A stretch of DNA of 32,500 nucleotides, taken from the NCBI GenBank assembly GCA_012295275.1, contig CM022665.1, positions 44,106,152 through 44,138,651 of the forward strand. The letters are read 5' to 3'. This DNA comes from Chrysomallon squamiferum. Taxonomy: Eukaryota > Mollusca > Gastropoda > Neomphalida > Peltospiridae. How positions within the stretch are numbered: the first letter of the stretch is position 1; every line of letters starts with the position of its first letter. Both the position numbers and the translations under genes were made by a program. Under the pieces are notes generated by a model. It made no database searches, had not been told where the DNA came from, and saw nothing but the letters and a program-made list of their open reading frames with translations. Of the stretch, positions 1 through 10,126 are shown one piece after another.

Positions 1-50
1 CTTTTGTGCTAACCTTTAATTTTTAGATTTGTTTTATCTTTCTGTCTTTG

Positions 51-79
51 TGTGTGTGTGTGTGTCTTTCTTTCTCTTA

Positions 80-159
<80 letters not shown>
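51..159. repeat. (GT)n-(CT)n compound microsatellite
   Basis: A short TG run at 51-64 is followed by nearly uninterrupted CT dinucleotides from about 82 to 159. Confidence 0.95.
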
Positions 160-241
160 TACATAAACAAAATATACAGATACTTATTTGCATTATATTG
201 CTGTAAAATGTTACTAATCGTTTTTAGGCAGTTTTGGAATG
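158..241 (+). repeat. dispersed ~84-bp unit at the end of the (CT)n tract, copy 1
   Basis: The stretch starting TTACATAAACAAAATAT and ending GGCAGTTTTGGAAT recurs, inverted, at 26075-26159, with only a few mismatches over about 84 bp. In both copies it directly adjoins the long (CT/GA)n tract on the same side. The family is unknown. Confidence 0.85.
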
Positions 242-660
242 CATGTATCTTGTCATTTTCTCTGTATGCATGTATCCTGTCATTTTCAGTCACTCTGTAT
301 ATGGCGCTGTTTCTCTCTCAATACAGGTTGACCCAAAAGTAGATTTACAGTTATTATGTAGGCAATTTATTTTAAAATATAAGCACGTTTCAAGCATTAA
401 ACAGAAACTGTTTAATCTCTCAGGCGCTCAAAATGTCCTCCTTCAACCTTGTATTTTATGATAATTGTACTTAGCAAGTAACTTCAAGCATGTAAAAGGT
501 TTGTTTAATAACTGTAAACCTACTTTTGGGCCACCCTTTGTAATTGCATTTCTGTCTTTCCAGTATCTGTCTCTTTTCTCCATCCACAAACCCATCTATT
601 TCTCACTTTCTCACTGTACACATATAATGTATCACTCATGTGTTAATTCTGTTCGCTCAG

Positions 661-854
661 GTCGAGACTCGAAAATCCACTCGGTGTTCAAAATATCTCG
701 TCCCGGAGAAGATGCTCGACTCGCAGAACTGAAACTTGACAATCATCGGCTACTGTGGCATGGCAGCAGCATGGGCAACATGATCAGCATCCTACATCGT
801 GGTCTGCTCATCGCACCAGTGGACATCCCAATCACAGGACATTTGTTCGGAGAG
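661..854 (+). CDS. PARP exon a: start of catalytic fold with WHGS
   Basis: The acceptor is gttcgctcag at 651-660 and the donor is GAG|gtagag at 855. The first codon is split: its first base comes from the missing upstream exon, and the exon ends in phase 0. It encodes SVFKISRPGED, then RLLWHGSSMGN with the NAD-binding His, then the segment up to HLFGE. The GC content is visibly higher than in the flanking introns. Confidence 0.92.
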
Positions 855-1499
855 GTAGAGTTTTTTAAAAAATAAATCAGTGTGTTAGACCAGTAGAAAG
901 CAAGTCTTTAAATTTCCATTTACACTGAAGATAAATGTCACTCTGCTATTTTATTTTATTTTATTTTTATTTTTATTTATTTTATTTTTTTATTAGAAAT
1001 ATGATTATAGTTAAAAATTTCTTCTTTAAAATCAAAAGATTTTTTTTTTTAAATTTAACTAAATATGGTAATAAAAAATTTATTTTAAATGTTTTCGTGT
1101 TACAAAATTTTTATAACAAACAGTAATATAATTTTCTTTTTCTTCGTAAGTTTTTACAAAGAGAAAATACAGTTGTTTCAGGTGTAAATGGATAGATGCC
1201 ATTTTTAAATATTTTTACCACAGAATACAATGCAGTGGTTTTTTTTTCTGTTGTATTTATATGTAATTATAAATAATAATCAATTTTTATTCATGAAAAT
1301 ACACCACTTTTGATAATTTATTATTATAGTATTTAAAATTATAAAAAGAAAATGTTGTTACTGTTATTACTTTATATTATTATCATAATTTATTTATTTA
1401 TTTATTTATTATTATTAAATTTATTATGATTATTATTATTACTATTATTACTACTATTATTACAATTATTACTATTATTATTACTATTACTATTATTAC

Positions 1500-1533
<34 letters not shown>

Positions 1534-1933
1534 TTGTTTTTAACAGGGAATCTACTTTGCTGACTCTTTCTCAAAGAGTAAAAATTACTCTTACAACTAT
1601 AGTCCCAACTCAAACTGTCGACTGATGTTGTTGTGTGAGGTAATGTATACTACTCCTACTACAGCGCATTAACTACCCCTTTACTTACATCTGTGACATC
1701 TCTCACAGCATCAGATTTCATCAGGACAAATAAACACAGAGTTCAGTTACTGATGCATTTACAGTAGCCTGATATATCTCATTTATTTAGTGATGTTGTT
1801 GAACTAAATCAAATTATAAATTATCTTTTTTTTTTTTTTAATTAATTGTCAAACAGAATCTCTTCATTTTCCCAAACACTGGAATAAATATCATGGACCT
1901 ATTAAATAAATTTGGTTTTATTATTATTGTTAT

Positions 1934-1974
<41 letters not shown>

Positions 1975-3746
1975 TGATTATTATTATTATTATTGCTGCA
2001 GTTTTTGTTGTTATTACTGTTATAATTAGTTATTATGATCATCACCATTATTACTATTAATTTTGGAAACATTATTATTATTATTATTATTATTGTCACT
2101 GCTACTGCTACTATTATTGTCTTTATTTTTACTATTTTGATGTTATTATTGGTATGGTTATTGTTATTATAACTACAATTGTCATTTTTACTCTTTTTTT
2201 TTCTTGTTCTTATTTTATTCTTATTATTATTACTAATTTTATTATTATTTTTTTAATATAACTGTTATTTTTATTATTATTACAGGTTGCTCTTGGCAAG
2301 GTCAAAGAGGACCGTTTTATCGAGGAAGATGACCTTAATGACCCAGACATCAACAGTGTCAAGGTCATAGGTCGCAGAGAACCTGACCCAGAGTTTAATG
2401 TCATGTTACCTTTTGGTATGTCCTATTATTAGAAAATCATTTTTAACATCTAACAACTTTTAACACCAGATGTGTTAAAATATAATTTACGAGAGTATAA
2501 CTGTTTTATTAAATAAATATGAAATATTGCGAAGTATGGTTTAGAAAAATAAATGTAATTACAGTTGTGTTAAGTTAAATAAAATATTTTTAAATATGAT
2601 TTTAAAAATGTAAATGTAACTGCGCTTGTATTAATATGAAATATTTTTAAATGTGGTTTGAAAAAAGAAAAAGAAAACAACTCTTTAATTTATGTTAATT
2701 TAAAATGAATTAGTATGTAAGGCATTTTAAAATATTTGTTTAGATATCTTTTATAAATTTCAGAATGTTAATATATGTCAATAAATTGTAACTATAATCA
2801 TTTTAAATTAAATGAATTAGTATGTAAGGTATTTTAAAATTAAACGTTTTAAGAAAATCAGAATATTAATATATGTGAATGTAACTAGAACTTCTTTTAA
2901 GATAAAATGAGTTAATGTATAAGGCATTTTAAAATGAAATGCTTACAAATGTTGTTTATTAGTTTTGGAACAATAACATGTAAATAAATGTAACTATAAC
3001 TGTATTAAATTAATATGAATTAGTATATAAGGTATGTTAAAATTAAAATATTGTGTAAATATCTTATAAAAAAAAGAATAATAATATGTGAATGTAACTG
3101 TATAATTGTATAAAATTAAAATGAATTAGTATATAAGGTATGTTGAAATTAAAATATTATGTAAATATCTTTGATTAAAATCAGAATAATAATATATGTG
3201 AATGTAACTGTATAAATGTATACAATTAAAATGAATTTGTATATAAGGTATGTTAAAATAAAAATGTGTGTAAATGTCTTTTATAAAAAATCAGAATAAT
3301 AATATATGTGAATGTAACTATATAAAATTAAAATTAATTAGTATACAAGGTACATTAAAATAAAAACATGTCATAAAAATCAGAATAATAATGTATGTGA
3401 ATGTAACCATAACAGCATTAAAATTAAAATTAATTAGTACACAAGGTCTGTTAAAATAAAAATATTGTGTAAATATCTTTTATAAAAATCAGAATAATAA
3501 TATAATTGAATGTAACCATATAAAATTAAAATAAAATAGTATGTAATGTACATTAAAATGTTGTTTATCAGTTTAATAATATATGGGTTTTTCTCTTTTC
3601 TCTTTGTGTTTTCAGGAGCCCAGGCACCTCTGGGTCCTATCAGAGAGGTTTGTTATGAAAAGAAACCGATGATGCAGGACAACGAGTACATCGTCCACGA
3701 CGCAGCACAAGTGTGTCTCCGATATCTCGTCCTCTTCTCCGATTAG
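661..3746 (+). CDS. PARP1/2-type poly(ADP-ribose) polymerase, last four exons (5'-partial)
   Basis: Exons at 661-854, 1547-1639, 2286-2415 and 3616-3746 join in frame to 182 residues ending in TAG; all introns are GT-AG. The product is the C-terminal ADP-ribosyltransferase domain, which in this family transfers ADP-ribose from NAD+ to proteins or to a growing chain in DNA-damage signalling in the nucleus. Visible family marks: RLLWHGSS (catalytic/NAD-binding His), PITGHLFGE, GIYFAD followed by SKSKNY (NAD-contacting Tyr, nicotinamide-stacking Ser and Tyr), EVALG, and NEYIVHDAAQV (catalytic Glu) followed by LRYL. Glu at the third position argues for a polymerising PARP1/2/3-class enzyme over a mono-transferase. 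The loop between EVALG and NEYIV is close to PARP1/PARP2 in length, including a PLGP motif. The helical regulatory domain, WGR and any DNA-binding domains would be upstream, outside the window. I cannot decide between PARP1, PARP2 and PARP3. The ending LRYLVLFSD is shorter than in human PARP1/2. Confidence 0.93.
1381..1536. repeat. (TTA/TTTA)n-rich microsatellite in PARP intron
   Basis: TTTA units are followed by imperfect ATT/ACT trinucleotides, ending about 10 bp before the acceptor at 1546. Confidence 0.9.
1547..1639 (+). CDS. PARP exon b: GIYFAD motif
   Basis: The acceptor is tttttaacag, ending at 1546, and the donor is GAG|gtaatg at 1640. It is 93 bp long, phase 0 at both ends, and encodes 31 residues: GIYFADSFSKSKNY, then a short Ser/Asn-rich loop, then RLMLLCE. 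The usual Gly before Glu (LLGE) is replaced by Cys. Confidence 0.92.
1916..2100. repeat. (TTA)n/(TAG)n/(TTA)n compound microsatellite in PARP intron
   Basis: ATT units flank a clean (TAG)n run at about 1934-1973; a second ATT run is at 2071-2093. The frame seen on the minus strand here is only poly-Ile/Asn/Thr microsatellite translation. Confidence 0.9.
2286..2415 (+). CDS. PARP exon c: EVALG segment and loop
   Basis: The acceptor is attattacag, ending at 2285, and the donor is TTTTG|gtatgt at 2416. It begins VALGKVKEDRF and runs through an acidic loop and GRREPDPEFN to LPFG. It ends after the first base of a Gly codon. Confidence 0.92.
2480..3575. repeat. decayed ~104-bp AT-rich tandem array in last PARP intron
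   Basis: A GAATTAGTATRTAAGGYAT-like core recurs at about 2707, 2814, 2909, 3017, 3123, 3233, 3335, 3431 and 3534 (spacing 95-110 bp), with TATGTGAATGTAACT and TCAGAATAATAATAT shared between units. Weaker, related units extend left to about 2480. The array takes up nearly all of the 1,200-bp intron. Confidence 0.85.
3616..3746 (+). CDS. PARP exon d: catalytic Glu and stop
   Basis: The acceptor is gtgttttcag, ending at 3615. The exon completes the split Gly codon, then encodes APLGPIREVC, the NEYIVHD catalytic-Glu motif and LRYLVLFSD before TAG at 3744-3746. A possible polyadenylation signal (AATAAA) is at 4062-4067, with T/GT-rich sequence near 4150. Confidence 0.93.
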
Positions 3747-4061
3747 ACACTTTCATTGTGAACAGCATTCCTTGTTCTTCTTTCAACTGCGGCTTTGTGT
3801 TAAGTGACATTCACACCATCCGATTTGTCACAACAGTTTGTTGCATATATAAGTATATGACTGAAAAAAAAAAAATTAAAAAAAATTTAAAAAAAAAAAA
3901 AAAATTATTTCAAAAACATTTCAAAGTTTAGTATATGTGTTGGATAAGATTTTATTATTACAATGATGATGATGATAAAATTTAATCCTTGTTAAGATGG
4001 ATTCTTCGCAAGTGAAGTTGTCTTTCTTAACATCTTTATTTCTCTGCCAAATCATTTTGGA

Positions 4062-4067
4062 AATAAA
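4062..4067 (+). terminator. possible polyadenylation signal of the PARP gene
   Basis: AATAAA lies about 316 bp after the PARP stop, with a TTTTTGTTGT stretch near 4155. Several later AATAAA hexamers could serve instead. Confidence 0.3.
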
Positions 4068-4565
4068 ACGATGCACAAGAATGGAATACAACGGAAAAGA
4101 TTTTTTTTTTTTTTTTTTTTTTAACAAATGTGAAGGGTTTAGGACTCTTGTACTGTTTTTGTTGTCGACTGATGTATGAGAGATTGTGAAGTGTACCAGA
4201 TTAAAGAAAGTGTTTTAAGCATCATGAATACAACATATCTTTTAATTACAAGTGTACGAGTTACTGTCATTCCATGCTGGTTTGTTTTCACTTTCTTAGT
4301 TAATTTTGTGTTACAAGTTTCCAGTGCAGCAATTCATCAGTTAATATTTCTTTACAACTAACATGGCTACAGTTATGCTGTAATAATAATTAATAATAAT
4401 AATAATAATATTAAAAATGTTGTTTTGCTGTATTTCAGTTTAATGCTACAAGTAAAAGCGTAACAAGACAGAAGTTGAAAAAAGCTTCTTTGAATACAGA
4501 CTGTTATAGTAACATTATGGTATAGTGAAACAGACTGTATTGACTGAACGTTTGATGAATCGGAA

Positions 4566-4597
<32 letters not shown>

Positions 4598-5599
4598 GAG
4601 TGTTGTGTTTTCATGTTAGCTTCTTGCAGATGCAAGATGCCATGATATTAGAAATTCCTTTTATCAAAAATAAAGAGAAAAAAGTTAGAGAAAAAAAATA
4701 ATTCATGGGAAATAGTAAGTAATATTTTCTTTTTCAAAAACCAAGCTCGGAGATGAGAGAATATTGATGAATTTTCTTTCCATAAAGAGAGTCAGTTAAA
4801 TGATTTTTATATGCCAAAATACTACGCAGAATGTTTGGAATTTGTTTAAAATGAGCATGTTTGGATATTTAACCTGGTAGAATATTCTTCATACATTGTC
4901 AACAGAAATGTTTTGAAAAGGGAAAGAATAATGATATATACATTTTCTTTATTTTAAAGAAGCAAAATGGAAATTTTGGACAAACAAATTCGAAGTTAGT
5001 TTAAAACAAAAGTATATATATATATATAAAAATTAAATAATAATGATAATGATTAAAGTTTAAAAACAAAATTATACAATAACATTTATTTATTTATTTA
5101 TTAGTTTTTTTTTTTTTTTTTTTACATATCAGTGTGAGATTTTTGCTATTACTATATAACCTTCACTTACAGCTTGTTGGTATACTTTTTTTTGTTTTTT
5201 TGGGGTTTTTTGCAGCTGGTTTGTCCCGAAAAACTTTTTGACAAAAGTTTACATTTATCTGACATGTTCTTTTTTCTTTTTTTTTTTTTTTTTTTTTTAT
5301 GTTTATATATATATATTTCTATGTTCATAATATAACCTTTAATCATATTCTGTGAGTACAGTTTTTATTTTTACATTTTTTTTTTTTATTATTTTTTATA
5401 TATATATATATATGCATATATATATGTATTTATTATTTATTTTATCTATTTATATTATTTCATTTGGACAATTGAAAATCGTGAGAGAGAAGGTGTTTGT
5501 GTCTGTTGTACGTGTTTAAGGATGGTGTAACTTAAAAGACATGTTTTACGTATCATGACCATTCTGGATTTTGAGAGGTTAATTTTCAACATCATCTGT

Positions 5600-5601
<2 letters not shown>

Positions 5602-5646
<45 letters not shown>
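5602..5646. repeat. 45-base poly(T) tract
   Basis: An uninterrupted T run followed by AATTATTATTATTA. It may be the poly(A) tail of a minus-strand retrocopy, but no body is recognised. Confidence 0.9.
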
Positions 5647-5650
<4 letters not shown>

Positions 5651-6243
5651 ATTATTATTATTTTTTTTTATTATTGTTTTGTGCTAATTTACTTGGATTG
5701 GGTTGTTGATGCAGACATTTTATCTTGGGACTAAAATATAACTGCAATTTCCCAATCAACCCCTCCTTTCCCTCCCCAAACATTTTAATATTTTAAATCA
5801 AATTTATAAACTTTGGCATATATGAATCAAATTTTTTTTGGTTGACATTTTCTTTTCTTTTTTTTCCCTTACTATTTTAAAATATTTTTTATTTTTTATT
5901 TAGTAATCAAAGTGATGAAAATGTAAACAAATTTTTTTTTTTTTTTTTAACATCAGTGTACATTGTATTTGTAAATACTTACAAAACCTCTTCTTTTAGC
6001 AATATCATGAAACCTACATATTTTATTTTCTGTGTTTGCATATGTACAAATACTCCAAGTGTTTTTGAAAATATATAAACAAGTTTGGTTCAGTTATTTT
6101 AGATGTTAAGAAGTAGATTTTGATTTTTCATGTATCATTATTAATTACTGTAATAAAGGTGTGTAAAAATTAATGTTTACTAATTTTGTTTGTGTATGAA
6201 TTGTCTGGAGCAATTATTAATTTTCTTTTTTTAATTACTTGTA

Positions 6244-6271
6244 CAGTGGCAGATTTGTAATATTATTATTA

Positions 6272-6316
<45 letters not shown>

Positions 6317-6517
6317 TTATTTTATTATATTTTTTTATTATTATTTTTTTATTATATTTTATTATTTTATTATTATAATTTTATTATTGTTATTTTATTT
6401 TATTTTTTTTATTATTTTACTGTGTTGTGTAATAGCACTTTGGTGTCAAATAGCACACATTTCTTCTTCTTTTAATTTCTCCTGGCGCCATCAGAGCACC
6501 ACCTAGATCTGCCACTG
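6244..6517. mobile_element. MITE-like segment with CAGTGGCAGAT terminal inverted repeats
   Basis: CAGTGGCAGAT at 6244-6254 matches in inverted form ATCTGCCACTG at 6507-6517. The 274-bp interior is mostly (TTA)n plus a short GC-richer right end containing GGCGCC. CAGTGG-type ends are common on non-autonomous DNA transposons in marine invertebrates. No clear target-site duplication is visible, and there is no coding capacity. Confidence 0.45.
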
Positions 6518-8300
6518 CAGTCTTAGTTCATTGTCATTTTGTCACAATGGCAGCTGAAATGAATACATTCGTGACTTGTCAGATTTTAAATAACGGTCTT
6601 TGTTGTCTCAGTATCAATCATCATTTTTGTCCAATTGTTATTATTTTTATTTATTTTTTATTTATGTATTCATTTATTTATTTTTATTATTATTATTTTT
6701 TTTTTTTTTTTTTTTTTATATATATGTTTATTTATTTATGTAAGTGGGGTTTTTTGTGAGGTTTTTTTGTTTTTTAAATTAGTTTTTTTTTTTCCATTTA
6801 TGATTGTAATAAATAATATTTCATATTTGTTTAAAAAGTTTTATTGCTTTTTTTTGTTTTAAGTTTATTTTTAAAAAAAAAAAATTCAGGTATTTTTATC
6901 ATTATATTATATATATATATATATATATAAAAATGTGTATATATGTACTTTTTGTTGTAAGCACTTGATACGTGAATTTTCAGTGTATAAGTGTTTTGTA
7001 ATAATATTTGCTTGGCTTGATTTGCTAAGCAAATACCAGTTCTAATATGAACAAAATAGTTTTTGTGTTTTTTTTTTGTTTGGTTGTTTTGATGCAGTAA
7101 TAGATTTTATTGTATGCTTGATGCATATAACGAAAATACATTTCCATGGCAACCACCACAAAATCAAAACTGTATGAATTAAAATAAATAACAGTTTGTA
7201 ATTAAATCAATTCCAGAACCCTAAATAAAAATAAAAATAACTTTTAAATTTCAAAAATTTATAATAATTTAACCATATTATGTTAAATGGTTTTATTTAA
7301 TAATGAAAAGGAGCAAAAAAAAAAAAATTATTTTTAATTTCCAAACTAGTTTCACAATTTTCAAAAGATAAAATCATTTTGATAGAATATGTATTTAAGC
7401 CCTACTGAAATATGCACTGTTTTTTATTTTAATACATGTAGCTGTAATACCTTTTTCACGTATGTTTCTTCATGTGAAATAGTCATCAAATAATGAGAAA
7501 GTGGCAGCCTCTTTAATCTTTTTCTCAAACTTTATTATCTGTAAAGGTTACTGGCCAGTGACACTCAAAAAACGTAACACAACATGATGCAAAGTACAAT
7601 ACAATGTAAGACTGAAAATCAGTTATTAAATATCGACATTTTTTTTTTTTTTTTTTTAAATGTTTTAATATTTCTTGCCTTGCTATAGATGTACCATGCA
7701 GAAATGTCCAAAATTATTTTAACTTGATATTTCATTGAACAAAAAAACCATTGTATTACTGTGATCATTGTAATTTGTGTTGTGAAAATTCAGCAGTTAT
7801 TTGCATTAAGGTTCATGTTTAAAATATTAATGATATTACATGTATTTATGTGCAGAAAGAAAAGTCAGTTTCATGTCTGAATATGTTTATATTTATAAGT
7901 TTTCATAAGACACCAAAATTGTGTGCATCATTTTCTTTTCTTCTGTTTTTTAAATTATCATTTGCCAAGGTAGAAATATACTTATGCTTATAATGCTGTA
8001 TTTTGTTTGGGGGGGGGTTGGTTACTCAGTGAACAACAATTTTGTGGCTTTTAACTGTATTCATTTTAATTAAAGTTAGTGAAAAATGTTTTGGTTTTTT
8101 TTTTTTTTTTTAGTGGGTTTTTTTGTTGTTGTTGTTTTTTTTTTTTTTTTGGATAAATCATTTGGTGGTATTATTATTTTAAATGATAATTGGTCAAATA
8201 TTATTATTATTATAGTGTAATGTATAATTATATTTATGAGATGTTTTCCAAAAGTATATTAAAAGCTTTAGTAGCCATTTTCCATCTTGAAAATATGAGT
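6518..8300. other. AT-rich non-coding stretch
   Basis: Only (TTTA)n, poly(T) (about 6697-6718, 7640-7657, 8095-8112) and (AT)n (6907-6928) were seen; no gene. Confidence 0.6.
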
Positions 8301-8402
8301 GCACCAATCAGAAACTAATGCTTAGCATGCACCAATAAGAGTCGATGATTTGATTTTTATGCACCAATCAAATTTAATCTTTTAAGCAGTATGCACCAGT
8401 CA
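8301..8402 (+). repeat. four spaced GCACCAAT-type motifs
   Basis: GCACCAATCA at 8301, GCACCAATAA at 8329, GCACCAATCA at 8361 and GCACCAGTCA at 8393 are spaced 28, 32 and 32 bp. Three contain the CCAAT pentamer. The intervening DNA is diverged, so this is either a decayed ~31-bp tandem repeat or a motif cluster. Confidence 0.7.
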
Positions 8403-9108
8403 TAATACTGTGCCTTACAGGAAACAAAAAAAAAAAAATACATGGCAAACTTTTCAAAACCATATAAAACATCCTGAAAACAAAACAAAAAAAAGAAGAA
8501 AAAATGAAAGAAAGAAATACAACAAACGACAATTAATGCAAATAAATGAAATAATAGTTAAGATTCGTATTTTGTTATGGTAGCCATTTTCTTTATGAAA
8601 AAAAGTTTGTGTATTTTTAATTAATATTTTGTGTTGGGTAATGTTAAGTGTGTTTATAGAGAAACAACCAGACTTTTTTTTTTTTTTTTTTTTTTTATGC
8701 AGCAAAGTTGTGAACTGCAGCAAAGACTGAACGGTTCTGTCAGCTAAGATGTGGATAGCTGTTTTACTGTCCAATGTTCATTTTTGTCATTTTTTCATCA
8801 GTTGTCAAAATAAAATAAAAACAATTGTACATGCCTAATTCATCAGAAAGCATCGAGGTGTTGTATTATTATTTTTGTTTTTATTATTATGTGGATTTAT
8901 ATTAATGGACTCTTTTTTTTCTTTCTATATTTTTTTTTTTTTTTTGTAACTAGAGATTTGAAAATGTATTCACAATATTGTCATATGTCAATACCCATGT
9001 CGTTCTCATTGTAATATCACTGTAGCTGCCACAGATCTCCGTGGCGTTGTGAAATCTAGTGAAATAAAACATAAAACTAAATATGCCTCATTTTTTTCTT
9101 CTCAATAC

Positions 9109-9139
<31 letters not shown>

Positions 9140-9423
9140 GAACAGTTTTACTTACTTAATTTTACTTTATCAGATATCAGCATGCGTGGATAATATACTT
9201 GTATGAACATAATCTGTTAGTGTCTACACTTATGAACGAACACATGTATTGTCCTAAAAATGGACGATATATATATTTTTTTTTTTTTTTTTTTTTTTTG
9301 TCTGTAATAATTAGAAGACAAATTTATTATGTTAATATATGTAGCACAGTTTGAAGCTAAATAGGATTGATTTTTAAAATGAACATATATTCTTAATCAC
9401 TATTTGTAAATTAGCTTTCAAAC

Positions 9424-9456
<33 letters not shown>

Positions 9457-9958
9457 CCCTAACGTCTGCCCAAGTCCACATAAAAGTTTAATATAATAAA
9501 ATTTATTAAATGTATTCTTCTTGATATTATTATTGTGATTTTCGTCTATTTATATATTTATTATATCAACAGATGAGGTACTTTTTAATTTCATTATAAA
9601 ATCATTTATTAATACTGACGTTAGTGTTGTTTATTTAGTCTGTAAGCGAAACACAGACATCACGATCCAGTAAACTAGCGACAGCAATTAGACACGTGTA
9701 TTTAGAAGACATTCAAAATTTGAGAATCAAAGCGAAAATGAAACGATTCAACACTGTTGGTAAAATTAGCTAAACACAGTTTAAAACTGAAGTGTAAATT
9801 CGTTTTAAAATATTTTGTGTCAATCATTTAAACTACATACAATCCTTCAAATGAACCATTACAATTTTTACATTTATCAATGAAAATAAAGTTCGTTCAA
9901 AAATGTTAATTCCAGATTTTAGACAAATAGAGTTATTGGCCTTTGAAACCATTAAAGT
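8403..9958. other. AT-rich sequence and 5' region of the Cys-rich ER protein gene
   Basis: Poly(A)/poly(T) tracts are at 8675-8697, 9114-9133, 9278-9299 and 9429-9456. From about 9620 the sequence is less simple and includes CACGTG at 9693-9698. The 5' UTR presumably lies here; the transcription start cannot be placed. Confidence 0.5.
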
Positions 9959-10126
9959 ATGGCTTCTGTTAACGCTAGAAGTGTTTTTCTGCTTATTGTT
10001 TTTGCTATTGTTGTTGTTAAATCTGAGGATGCTGCCTCTAAAGAAGAAGAGAATATCCCAGAAGTTAAGCCTGAGGATCTAGAATATGCTAAAGGATCCG
10101 TTTGTCAATATTGCACATACTGCAAG
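9959..10126 (+). CDS. Cys-rich ER protein exon 1: signal peptide, acidic region, first cysteines
   Basis: It begins ATGGCTTCT, and the bases before it (gtATG, with A at -4) form only a moderate start context. It encodes 56 residues: signal peptide, acidic stretch EEENIPEVKPEDLE, then CQYCTYCK. The donor is AAG|gtgcgt at 10127, phase 0. Confidence 0.85.

Larger units (their letters stand above)
1..660. other. intron sequence upstream of the first visible PARP exon
   Basis: It contains a short (GT)n, a long (CT)n and the dispersed unit described below, then AT-rich sequence with a T/C-rich stretch before the acceptor at 660. No PARP-like exon was found here. Confidence 0.6.
3747..6243. other. 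PARP 3' flank and AT-rich non-coding DNA
   Basis: It contains the probable PARP 3' UTR, poly(A) and poly(T) tracts (about 3884-3904, 4101-4122, 4567-4592, 5278-5298 and the 45-base T run at 5602-5646) and (AT)n near 5398-5425. No coding frame of substance was seen. Confidence 0.6.

Noticed and set aside
326-461. Possible extra PARP exon after the acceptor-like CAATACAG
   Set aside because: Its translation (starting VDPKVDLQLLC) does not match PARP regulatory or catalytic sequence, and no suitable donor joins it in frame to 661.
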